64,000 nt of DNA from Isoetes taiwanensis (Eukaryota; Streptophyta; Lycopodiopsida; Isoetales; Isoetaceae). Made by a program: the position numbers and the translations under genes. This document shows positions 40,113 to 50,406 of this stretch, one piece after another. Each line of letters starts with the position of its first letter. The first letter of the stretch is position 1. The stretch covers positions 18,015,418 through 18,079,417 of the forward strand of contig JAJEKV010000010.1 of the NCBI GenBank assembly GCA_021234155.1, read 5' to 3'. The notes under the pieces are model-generated. The model worked only from the letters and a program-made list of their open reading frames with translations. It ran no database searches and had not been told where the DNA came from.

Positions 40113-40594
40113 CTCGAAAACAGCCCGGTGTTCCGTTATTCTTGCTTCTTATACTGTGACATCCATGATCCATGTTATATTCTAGTTTCAAGGCTCTACA
40201 CTTTGCAACCCGTTTACGTGCCAGTCATCTCTTTTTACCCGACTTAGGTGTCATGTATGAGGGGTTCTTGACCACAGCAGGTGGTGTTTTTTGGCGAGAC
40301 TTCCCCATGTACAAATCTTGGTGTGTTGCAATCCATACAGCTTAGATAGTTGCAAAGAAGCCTAACCGGATAATATTTGTCACACATTCTATCTTGGGAA
40401 TAGCGTAAGATAGTTAATCTAAGATAGAACTTAAGACTCACCTTTGACGTATTAAGATGTTTGTCGGGTTTGCCGCCACTGGCATGTGCGCAAGTATATA
40501 AGTGTAGTAAGATTTTGTCCCTCCCTCAAAGTGCAAGTGCGAAGTATCTCCTACAAACATAAGAACACATAAGAATACACAAAATATTACCAGA
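40113..40594. other. Non-coding stretch upstream of the helicase relic
   Basis: About 480 bp. Rep domain sequence would be expected further upstream in an intact Helitron but is not found here. Confidence 0.4.
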
Positions 40595-41361
40595 CTAGAA
40601 ACGTGTGCCCGACGATGCCGGGCATTAATCATGGGCATGCAAAATGGATAGATACCCATGGAATGGAACATCATAGGATGGGATAGGATGGGATGCATGG
40701 GAGGAATGGAATGGATTTCTTTCATGCCTTTGACCTGGATGGTTAATTCTTCCATTAGATCTGTATTGAAACCGATTCAAATGTAAGCCTTTGAGGGTTC
40801 ATGCATCTTTGCTAAAATACTTCCCATGTCGCCAAATCATATATGTCTGACAATGCGAAGAAGCATTAGTCATGGATGTCAGAAATATGTAGAGTTTCTA
40901 AAGTATGTAGGTAGGAATAGAACACTATAAGATTTATCATGTAGATGTAATGGAGTGTTAAAATGTGAAGATATTTTGCATGATTATTATGTAGATGGAA
41001 TGCAATATTAAGATGTGAAAGTATTTTGCATGAATTAATGTTGAACTGGAATGGAGAAAGGAGATTCAAGAAAATGATAAAAGAACATACCTTGTGCTTA
41101 ATGAGGAAGAAAACACGAGGACATACAGGAGGAAAAAATATGTCTGATACACTATATGGACATCTAAGGATGGTGGCTTTAATCCAAAACTTACCTTTTG
41201 CATAGCACTTATTTCTGTTGCCAACAAAAATGATAATCAATATGTATCATTACTTTGCCTGGGATGATGTATCAAAAGCTAAACGTTGAATAAACATGTG
41301 GGAGATGGTCATTAGGTGGCATGCACTATACTGCAAATTTTAACCTGCAATTTTTTAGACT
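40595..41361 (-). mobile_element. Helitron-2, probable 3' end and non-coding body
   Basis: Minus-strand 3' end: CCCGGCATCGTCGGG hairpin (40607-40623) followed by CACACGTTTCTAG at 40595. The body to the right has GGATGGGATGCATGGGAGGAATGG-like low-complexity sequence near 40680-40710 and no gene. The 5' limit cannot be fixed before the gypsy element starts at 41362. Confidence 0.5.
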
Positions 41362-41945
41362 TGTTTGGGGTCTGGGTTCGGGAACTCCTGGAAGACAGCC
41401 CTCTGTGAGGACCCGTGGATCTAACAGGAGAGTCCGGGGGACTATGTCACGCGGGATTTGCAAGAAGAGAACAAGAAGAAGAAAACAGAACAAATGAGAG
41501 GAAAATGATAAGCTTCCTTGATATCAATGATGAACATACATGAGCTCTCGCAATAGAGAGAAAACTGAAAGGAGACAAGACTCAAAACTCATCTAGCCTT
41601 CATGTGCTAGCTCTAATCATATATATAGTACAATGGCCTTTGGCCCAATATAGACACTCGACCGATCTCGGTGCCGACTCACGGAGGAGGCCCCGATTTG
41701 CAGAATGTTGGCGGTGCCTCATGAAGTGCCTAGAATCACTCGACGCCGATGCCGACGCTGGCGGTGGCGGGCCATCACTTGTCCGAGCGGGCGCCTTGAC
41801 GGGCGCAGCTTTTGGCTGCGTGGTCTGCTGCTTGGTCTTCTGCTGAGCCTTTGATGGCTGACCCGTGGCTGATTGTGGATCCTTGAGCTTGACCTGGTCC
41901 GTCGTATGCATGAATAGTCCTGTACCAAGAGGCACAGGACTAACA
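41362..41945 (-). repeat. 3' LTR of the gypsy element
   Basis: 584 bp, TG...CA ends, 3' copy next to the polypurine tract. Many of its differences from the 5' LTR are CG or CCG here against CTG there. Confidence 0.93.
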
Positions 41946-41957
41946 CTCCCCCCCACC
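41946..41957 (-). other. Polypurine tract
   Basis: GGTGGGGGGGAG on the minus strand directly before the 3' LTR, where plus-strand DNA synthesis would start. Confidence 0.8.
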
Positions 41958-42519
41958 AAACGACACTCAGAGTGAAGAAAAGGAGGAAGGGTTTCGGAGG
42001 GCGGGAAGCCATCCGTCTGAAAGTGATCCTCACGGGAATGAGGTCGGGCACCATTATGGTACTGGCCAATGAGATCCTGGCGTGTTTGAAGAGCAGGAGG
42101 AGTGGGTAAAAGAATGCTAGGGTGTCCTACATTTGGCCAAATGTAGAGTAAGAGATGTATCACATTTCAAATACATAACCACCGTCTCCCATAATTTCGA
42201 ATGGGTGACATGGCTAATCCCAATGATTCCATATCCCAACCAACTTTAATTAAAAAAGAAAACAATAATAGGTGCCTACATTATCCTACATTATACGTAA
42301 TGTAAGGGCATTTTTTTTAGACACCCTAGCATTCTTTTACCCGAGTGGTGAGGCCAAGGGCAGGATCTGCATTAATAAGAAATCGAGATCGTACCATGTC
42401 TTCAAGGGCAGCATGGGCGTCGGAAGAAACGAACTGACATTCTATGAGGAGGCAGGTCTGGAGGCCGAAGGCACTGACACTGGCATTCGGATTGCAGTAA
42501 AAAATGGGACGCTGCCGAT
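41958..42519. other. Gypsy region between the last reading frame and the PPT
   Basis: About 560 bp with no gene I can support. Confidence 0.4.
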
Positions 42520-43542
42520 TTAAGGAGCTGAGCAAGATGCATTTGAGAGCAGCACAAAAACCTGCTTGAAGATGGACTGAAGGATCGGGAGAGGTGGCGG
42601 CATTCTGCAAGAAGGTGTCAAGACCATAAAGCGCGACCGGGCGCTGCCAACCACGCCATTAGCAATATAGATCCAATTCGTGGTGGTATCAAGAGTGGCA
42701 CCCTCCTCCCAATGTGAGCGGCGAACAAAACGCGGATCCCACCGAGATCCGGCGAGATCCGAGGTGGAGTCCATCCAAAGATGGCCATCCATGACCTTTG
42801 TCCAAAAGGGGAGGCGCCAATCGAAGTCGTGAACCCGGGCGGGAGGAACACCCAGGAAGCATAGGGAGAAGGAACCATGCCCGCGGGCGGTTGCCGAGCT
42901 TGCTCCCCTGAATGCACCGACAAGATCCGGATCAAGAGCTTGACACCAACGATCCCAAACAGAGGCGTAGAGTTGAGAGTTAACAGGAGGGCTATCCCAA
43001 CCCGCGGGGGGACCGCCTTTGCTATCCGTAAGAGCACGTAATTGATTGTAACCCGCGAGGTGCTGCATATAAACTTGTGCATAGGGAAGATCCTCGGATG
43101 TCCCGTGATACTTCCTTATTCACTGCGGCCGCTTCCGGGCTGCCATAGAGGTAAATGATGTGCAAGCTCGCATGTACCCCTCGATGAAGAGTGTGGGTCC
43201 GAGCATGATCACGAGATAGGGGTTGTTATCCCGAAGCACCCATTGCAAAGTGGGGTCACCCCGAAAGTGCTTTGGCGTGGCCCATTCCCAAAGTTCTCCC
43301 GTATCACCCGGATAGAAATCATGAAAAATGTAAGCCATGGGCTGAACAAGTCCGGGTGATAAAGTCCGGATCGGGCGCAGGTATGAGATCAAAGACCAAA
43401 AGGGCACAAAGATAAACCTTTGTCTTCAATTGAGAGTTCCGCCAAATCCAAGAAAATCAAGCAGCTTAGCGCAGGGGAACATCCACAGTCCATCACCGCA
43501 TGCCACTTCAGAGTAAGGAAGAGGTGGCGGCGGCAACCACAT
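42520..43542 (-). pseudogene. Post-pol reading frame 2 of the gypsy element, unknown protein, two in-frame TGA codons
   Basis: From ATG 43542 (MWLPPPPLPYSEVACGDG) one frame runs to 42520, 340 codons, interrupted only by TGA at about 43430 and at 43120. Conserved-looking stretches: GLVQPMAYIFHDFYPGDTGE, LYASVWDRWCQALDPDLV, PPARVHDFDWRLPFWTKVMD, GHLWMDSTSDLAGSRWDPRF, WIYIANGVVGSARSRF. Trp-rich and not obviously membrane-bound. No family recognised. Confidence 0.5.
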
Positions 43543-43599
43543 AATCGTGATAGCGGTGTAGGAACCGGGTAATCAAAAGGCAGGTTGCGAACAATGGTG

Positions 43600-45149
43600 C
43601 TATTGCCGCCTAGTTTTGCTTTTGAGCCTCATCGCCAGATCAATAGCTTGCTGCAGCTGTTGTTCAAGGTCACGGATCCGGTTGTCCTTTTCTAGCAAAA
43701 GGCGTGATTGGTCACGGACCCGCTTCTCGAGAAGTGTTGACTGGGGAGGAGGATTGCCCCGAGCATTGAGACGGGCACGGCAATCTCCGCCGCCATCAAG
43801 AATCTTCGCTTCGCACCTCCGTAAGCCGCTCTTGGAGAGGTGAGCCGAGAGGTCTGTGGTGGAAAGCCGAGCCGCCAAGGAGGCAATTTGAGCGCCCCGC
43901 CTCAGAAGGTGGTTAACTTGAGTGCGGTAATGTCACAAAGCTCGAGTACAAGGCTTCGAGCTTAGCAACATCTTTTTCCTTGTCACCCGTGAGGGTGTCT
44001 TTGGACTTGTTTTGCTCCAATAAGTCCCGAATGGCGATTGAGCCGAGCCTGCTGATCCGTAAGTAAGCTGATCTGATCCCCGCACTTTTGAGATCCAGAT
44101 GGGCCCTGTAAGAGAGCTCCGCTTGCCTTGAAGTTGGGCCTCCAAAGTTGCAACTTGTGCAAAGGGCAGCTTGAAAGTCACTTGGCCGACCGCATCAGAG
44201 GCCTCTAGTGCCATTTGAACCCCATTCATAAGAGCTTCTTGAGATTCTTGTAACTTGAGAACAGCAGCTTGAGCATCCTGCTGATACTGATACAACAACT
44301 GACGAGGGTGCTGTGGTGGTGGAGCCTGCTGTGGCCTGGTTTGTGATGTTTGTGAGACATGTGTGAACTGGATGGTGTAGCAGAGGAGGAAACAGTGACA
44401 TGGGAGTTCGGAGTTTTGACATGACCAGGGGAAGAAGGGCGTGAGGTGCCAACTTGGTGAGTGTGGGGGAGGGAACGCTGAGTGGAATCATGAGAATGAG
44501 GAGGTGTGGGAGGAAAGTAATGACGGATGATGGCTTGAAGGTGGCCTCCCACAGAAACTTCTGAATTAGAAGTGGCAGCTCTAAGACGGTCAACTTCTTG
44601 GAGAAGACGGTAAAACATCAATTGGGGCCAATCAAGATGGTGGTTGGAGTGCGTAGCAGTGAGCACGATATTATAGAAGGGCTTATTGATATGGGTGTTC
44701 TTGATAGAATACCCAAGGACTTAACAAAAGTTTCATGAGGCTTGTCAATATTTGTCAGGCGATGTACATTGGCATGATAAGGAGGTGCACCAATATCTGT
44801 GACATCTAGATCCTGTATGGCAGACCAAGATAAACAAGGGGTTTGCAAGGGAATATGGAATACCTCGGAAATCAAATGTTGAGTTAGCGAAATGGTGGTG
44901 CCATCGACCACTGTGGTGTATCCATGTGGGCTGTTGACGATATGGGCGATGAACTGCTTCAATTGGTCAGGATTTGGAGCCTAAGATCCATTTGAGAGAA
45001 TTCGTGAAAGCTTCATGCTCAAGCGACTTCACGATTCGGGCCAACAAGGGCTTCCCCGAAAGTGGGCGCCAAGAAAGATACGCACTTAAAAGAGCCGGTT
45101 CTCGAGCAAAGAGCTTGAAGTGTAGAAAATCTTGGTGCAGCCATGGCAA
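43600..45149 (-). pseudogene. Post-pol reading frame 1 of the gypsy element, unknown protein, several frameshifts
   Basis: Segments in changing frames: 45149-44967 (FKLFAREPALLSAYLSWRPL), 44962-44618 (AHIVNSPHGYTTVVDGTTIS, VFHIPLQTP), 44666-44226 (DWPQLMFYRLLQEVDRLRA, then Ser/His/Pro-rich), 44298-43933, and 43878-43600 with a clear coiled coil (RDQSRLLLEKDNRIRDLEQQ). The first part has the flavour of plant transposon ORFs with a conserved N-terminal helical domain, but I cannot name it. About 500 codons if joined. Confidence 0.45.
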
Positions 45150-45501
45150 AGACTTGCGTAAAAGAACAAAGGATGCAAAGGCGAGGACGAAAAGCCAAGA
45201 ACGGAGGACGGCTACGCAGAGGAACTAAAAGGTTTAGGGCGCCGCAACTGAGGCTTAAGAGGTATGATGAGGGCTTAAACCAGAGTCGCTGATGGTGCCG
45301 TGGGCCAAAGGACACATATTAATGTTTGACGGTATGAAAAGAAGCAAGGGTATTTAATGCCGGCAACTCGGGTGGGATATCATTAAAACGAATGTGTCGA
45401 TATATCGGAGAAAGGATTCTCGCTTTAGAAAGAGCCTTGCATTGCAAACACGCTGGCAAATTTCTGATTGGTCCACGCCGACTAGTAGTTCCTCTACCGG
45501 C

Positions 45502-45832
45502 TATATAAGACGAACCGAGAGTGAAGCCGAAGACATTCGATGGCGCTTTAGCATGGCAAACCGCCGGTTTGAACGAGGGTTGCACTATGCCCACCAACCG
45601 CCGAGTGGATTACTTGCAAAATGAACTGCTCGACCTCTTCGGGCGCCGCCACAATCGTGGCCTGCGAATGGATGGCTGGTGCTCCGGGATGGCTGAACAT
45701 CCCGACCCTAATACCAACGGGATGGAGGTGGTTCTGCACCTTCGCTGGGACCCTGAGCAGAACCTCTACCATATCCTCCAAGATCACCTCTCTCCCAACC
45801 CGAGTAGAGGGTTTTTCTTCTTAGGTTGGTAG
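45502..45832 (+). CDS. Possible antisense gene in the gypsy element (TATA box plus small frame)
   Basis: On the plus strand, TATATAAG at 45502-45509 is followed 78 bp later by ATG 45587 and an 81-residue frame to TAG at 45830-45832 (MPTNRRVDYLQNELLDLFGR, with LRMDGWCSGMAEHPD and VVLHLRWDPEQNLYHIL). Composition looks coding and the minus strand here is not convincingly coding. An in-frame upstream stretch from 45521 also exists. Some Tat-lineage elements carry an antisense gene at this position (general knowledge). I do not recognise the protein. It could be chance. Confidence 0.4.
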
Positions 45833-47280
45833 TAGATAGGGCTCTGAGCCCGTTTTTGTATATAGGGCAGTGCCCATAGCTGAATTAGCTGGGCTGTGCC
45901 CGCATTTTGTAAAAAAATATCCACCTTTAATATAATATGCCACCTGTTTAGTCACTATCTGTTGTGTTTGCTTCTTGAACTCAGACCGCTTGTTGATTTT
46001 CGCTTCGTGGTGATGAAATGTTTTGAGGCTAAAGCCATTAACCGCTGTAGGTAATGGAGTGCCATCTAACTCAGCCAGTTGGAAAACGCTGGGTCGAACC
46101 ACTTGAACAATTTGATAAGGGCCAAGCCAACGAAACTTAAGTTTACCCGAAAAATTTTTGTACTGAGAATCATAAAGAAGAACCAAATCGCCTTCTTTGA
46201 ATGTTTTTGTCTTCAAACGTTTGTCATGTAAAAATTTTTGCAACTGTTGTCCATGAAGAACACGAATATAAGCATCCCTTCGAAGTTCATCCAACTGTTC
46301 TAATTGATAGACCCTTTCTTTGAGTGCAGCAGGTGGATTATGAGCAGTAGCCAGTTGAAAACGGAGTGTTGGAAGGATGTATTCAAACGGCATGAGAGCT
46401 TCCTGACCATAAACCAATTTGAAAGGAGTGTGACTCAGTGAGCAATTTTGAAACAAGTATTGTAGGCCCAAAGAACAGTAGGAAGTTTTGTTTGCCAGTC
46501 TGTGCGTGAAGCATCACAAATTTTCTTGAGAATGGTGACCAGAGTTTTGTTGGTGCTTTCTGCCAAACCATTACCTTGAGGATAGTAAGGTGTGCTCTTG
46601 TGATGATGTATCAGGAGATAATCCGTAAGCTCCTTGATGGTATGATTGATAAAGTGGACACCACGATCACCGACCAGCCCGCGGGGCAGCCGAATCGCGG
46701 ATGATTTGTTGATAGAGGACCCTAGCTGTGCTTGCTGCAGTGTTGTCTGGAAGTGCGCAAGCTTCCGCCCATTTGGTAGCGTAGTCAGTGAGAACCAGAA
46801 TGTAGCGGGCACGGGTGTGCCGCGCAGGAGGATCTATGGGTCCCACAAAATCCATTCCCCATTTGCTGAAGGGAAGTGGCGTGGCGACCGACGTCAAGGG
46901 AAGAGCGCCATGGGTCGTAGGGTCGCCCCACCCGCCGGCAAGCGCCACACGGGCGGGGTGGGCGTGGAGCTCTTTTGAAGAGCGTGGGCCAAAAAAATAC
47001 CCAGCCTAGAAGGATTTTTTCGCGGCCGCGGTGTCACCATGAAAATGACCACCACCTAGCCCTTGATGAGCTTCTAACAATATCCGAACTTCATGAGGTA
47101 GAACACAGCGTCGAAGGATGGTATCCTTACCCTTTTTATAGAGATGTCCTGCAACCATGGTGTAGTCACGGACCTCACGGAGAAATTGATGTCGACGGGA
47201 TTGCCGCTTGGCAGAAGAGAGCGTCGTATCCTCTGGTGGAAGGGCACCGGTGAGGAGGTACTGCTGAAAATCATGGAACC
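45821..47280 (-). pseudogene. Gypsy integrase, frameshifted
   Basis: H2C2-type zinc region start (HQGLGGGHFHGDTAAAKK, near 47010-47060), core with KWGMDFVGPIDPP, VLTDYATKWAEA, GDRGVHFINHTIKEL, TPYYPQGNGLAESTNK (D, D, E all present), and a C-terminal part (FKEGDLVLLYDSQYKNFSGK, FRWLGPYQIVQVV). Three frame segments overlap (46948-46667, 46812-46435, 46471-45821). No chromodomain after it. It would insert the cDNA into the genome. Confidence 0.9.
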
Positions 47281-47299
47281 AATGTGGTGTTGCCGTGAC

Positions 47300-48746
47300 T
47301 AAAAAGAGTTGAGCGTCAGGAAAGGCGTCTGAGACTCCAGTTGAGGGATCATCTGTGTGGATGCGTGAAAGATAATCCGGGACCACATGAGATTTGCCGG
47401 CCTTGTGAACAATTTCAAAAGGGGCAAATCCTTGGAGAAGAAGGACCCAACGAGCAATGCGGCCCGTGGGCGTGGATTTGTTGATCAAATAAAGGAGGGC
47501 TTGGTGGTCCACAAAGAACTTGATTTGACTGCCCAAAAGGTAGTGACGGAAGCGTTGGACACAGAAAATGAGACCCAAAGCTTCACGCCAGGGTTGCCCT
47601 TAAGGCCAAATTTGTCTAAGCATAATTTAGAAGGTTAGGCGAATAATAGAGTTGCAAAGATTAGTTATGCTGGCGAATGTTTTCTAGACATGAATGTTTT
47701 TTATAGAAATCTAGGCGAATCATGGCCAATATTATTTTTTCAAGATTTAAGTGCCTTTTATTTTCCAAGTGCAATTTCTGTGGTGAAATTTTATTCACGG
47801 GTTCCATATTTAATCATTTTATTCACTGGCATCCATATTTAATCAAGGACACAAACACATTATAACTATAGTTGCATGATGCAATACCACAACTTAACCT
47901 TTGCAAATGAGAACATGGCTTATCCTTGTAGATAAAACAAATCTATTAAAAGGGAGGTCTGTAAAAAAATGCTTTCTAGTGCATCCTTAGAAGTATTTGA
48001 AACACAATAGCTACAAAAATTATCATATGTACTTGGATGGATATGGAGAATAGATTAGTTTATGAAGAAAGCCTAAAATATTAGGCGATTCCTTAAGAAA
48101 TCTTCGAGAAGGAGGGTAGAGGATAAGGCGAATCTATAGTTATGATGCTTAGTGGATGTGGCGAATTTTCAAGTGGAGTGAGATTTGTTTGTAGAAAAGT
48201 TGGCTAATTTTATTTCTTTCATCTATAACGGGCCCTACTAAACCATAGCGTCAAAATTTCTCGATACCCTTAAAAAATAGCCTTTTGGCGAACTTTCGTC
48301 CTTAAGGGCTACCCTTCTGTGGCAGAATAGTTGCGCTCAGCCGAATTGAGTTTTCTACTGGCGTATCGATTTGGTTTGTCAGTGTGCGCATCATATTCTT
48401 GAGAAAGAATAGCTCCAATAGCAAACGCCGAGACATCGACATGAACATGAAAGGGCTTGTCCCATTGAGGAGGAACAAGAACCGGGGCCTGAGTAAGCAA
48501 AAGCTTCAACTGTTGGAAAGCAGCATCCGCCTGGGAATTCCAAGCCCAGGTGGATTCGTCACCCGTGAGTTTATGAATGGGATCTGCAATGGCGGCTAGT
48601 CCAGGAATGAAGGTGGAGTAATAATTTACCTTACCCAGGAAAGAGCGTGTCTCTTTGATATTGGCTGGTGCTTGAGCCTTGAGCACACAACTGATTTTGG
48701 CAGGATCTGTGGTGATACCTGCTTTGCTGACAACGTGGCCTAACAA
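47300..48746 (-). pseudogene. Gypsy RNase H, split by an insertion
   Basis: 48746-48315 carries the connection and first half (GKVNYYSTFIPGLAAIADP, VHVDVSAFAIGAILSQ, SRKLNSAERNYSATEG); 47590-47300 carries the rest (EALGLIFCVQRFRHYLLG, KFFVDHQALLYLINKS, DYLSRI). The break is the 724-bp insertion at 47591-48314. Confidence 0.85.
47591..48314. mobile_element. 724-bp insertion with short inverted ends, in gypsy RNase H
   Basis: Ends GGGTTGCCCTTAAGG (47591-47605) and CCTTAAGGGCTACCC (48300-48314) are inverted with one mismatch. The interior is AT-rich, non-coding and unlike the host element, with repeated GGCGAAT words. It cleanly separates two halves of the RNase H domain. No clear target duplication. 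Probably a MITE of unknown family. Confidence 0.75.
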
Positions 48747-49700
48747 CGTAACTCCCCGAGGTGACGCTTAAAGGTGCATTTCTCAGGATTGAGACTAATG
48801 CCGGACTCATCACATTTCTGGAAGACGAGTTCCAATTTATCCAAATGGTCAGCCATGGAACTGTAGGCAGAGAAGTCATCTTGAAAAATTTGTAAGAAGG
48901 GATTTTCCTTCATAAAATCATGAAAAACTGAGAGCATGATGCGTTGAAACGTTGATGGAGAGTTTGATAATCCAAAAGGAACCACCTTGTAGGCAAAAGT
49001 GCCCCACGGGGTGGTGAAAGTAGTCTTGAGTTGATCAGATTCTTTGATTGAGATCTGATTGTAGCCGAAAAACCATCCATGAAGGAGTACATCTCATGTC
49101 CAAATGACCTCTTCGAAACCCGGGTCTGCGTGAAGGGAAGTGGAAAATGATCACGCCCGTGGGCTCGATTGAGTTTTCTAGTCCACACAGACGCGGATCT
49201 TACCATTGTGTTTGAGGGCAATGACTATGGGGCTCACCCATTCGTAATGTTTGACCTCATAGATCAAACCCGCAAAGAAGGAGTTTGTCAATTTCCGCCT
49301 TGACGCCGATCACGGTAATTAGGGTTGAGCCGGTGCATCGCCGCTTGCTAAACCGGTCGCATCGATTTGGTAGGAATGGTGAGTTCCCCAAGCTTTTGTT
49401 GATTCCCCCAAGATCTCTCAGAGCTCCGTGCGAAAATGTGTTTGAACTTTTTGAAAGCTTGACAGCCCTCAAGCTACGATAAGGGGCCTAAGATTTGCAA
49501 AGAATGCGACAGTCGATTGTTGCCCACGCCCACGATCTCGACTTCGTGAGTCCGAATATGAGGTATCACTTCGTGTCCCGACAATATGAGCGGTGGTTGA
49601 AGCATAACAGATGCGTGGCACTCGCGTGGTGAAAAAGAGAGGTTGCCGAAGTTTCATCCAGCCAGAGGTTGCTTCATGACAAATAAGGTACATCAACGGG
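48740..49700 (-). pseudogene. Gypsy reverse transcriptase, decayed
   Basis: Pieces in three frames: HFPLPFTQT, MYSFMDGFSA, TPWG-like region, VVPFGLSNSPSTFQRIM, and the catalytic box as FQDDFSAYS at about 48870 (the usual form is YxDD), then SLNPEKCTF. Frame breaks near 49065 and 48990. The enzyme copied element RNA into DNA. Confidence 0.85.
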
Positions 49701-49822
49701 AGTTGCGTGGAGGTTCAAAGATCCGAAAAGTGATCAACACGTTGGATTCTATTGCAAGGAGCCGTAAGGGTCAAGCAAAGCAGCCACACCGGTCCCGATC
49801 AAGAGTCATTTCTCCCCAAGGA

Positions 49823-50300
49823 TCAGCATATTCGGGTAGGATGACGAGGCGCACTCCGCAGTGGAGCCCGAACTTGATAAATATTCTGAGCTTCCTCGTA
49901 ATCGCGGTTCCGAGAGAGGGGCTCGGCGTGTTCAACGTAAATGATCTTGCCTGCTTCCAAGTCCATGGTGGCATTGAGGTGACCATCGCTGATGACCAAC
50001 CGATCCGCGGGCCCAAGAATGGATACTCTTGGCCCGGCGGAGAAAAGGTCGGCCAACCAACATTTCATAATCACCGTGATCTTCGCCAAAATTCCAAACT
50101 CCAAATTCTATGGGGAATCGGAGATCACCGATGTTGATGTGAAGAAGAGGCGTGACGCCTTGAGGTCTGGTGATATGGCCATTAGCCAACTTGATGTCAT
50201 ATGGGGCACGAAAGAGTTGTTTGATGCCCATTTGTTTGCGGAGTTTATCCGTGATGAGATTGATCGCGCTTACCTCCGCCTATTTGAACATGGTTGACTT
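49823..50300 (-). pseudogene. Gypsy aspartic protease, decayed
   Basis: AEVSAINLITDKLRKQM, then IKLANGHITRPQGV, then INIGDLRFPIEFGV and YEMLVGRPFL, the typical ending of retrotransposon pepsins. A TAG stands just before AEVS where the active-site D-x-G would lie. The frame breaks again after GRPFL. Confidence 0.75.
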
Positions 50301-50406
50301 GCCGATTACCCACCGTGGCATGGACCGTGGGTGTAGAGGTAGGCCACGCCCCAACTAAAAATGGGGCTTGGGAGTGGTAACCGGTCCTTGAGAGCAGGAT
50401 GAAGTT

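Larger units (their letters stand above)
36294..40590 (-). mobile_element. Helitron-1, 3' end plus decayed helicase part; 5' limit uncertain
   Basis: On the minus strand the 3' end is a GC hairpin (CCAGGCAACGCCGGG, 36304-36320) followed by CACACGTTTACTAG, ending at 36294 with T as the next host base. This is the CTRR-T ending of plant Helitrons. 36322-37496 is non-coding. A Pif1-like helicase relic covers 37497-40112. No Rep (HUH) domain is visible; the 5' part seems to be missing. 36296-36340 and 40597-40640 resemble each other, which marks a second Helitron 3' end immediately to the right. Confidence 0.75.

Noticed and set aside
44974-45228. Plus-strand basic frame in the gypsy post-pol region
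   Set aside because: Antisense to a better minus-strand frame and rich in Arg/Lys by reversal.
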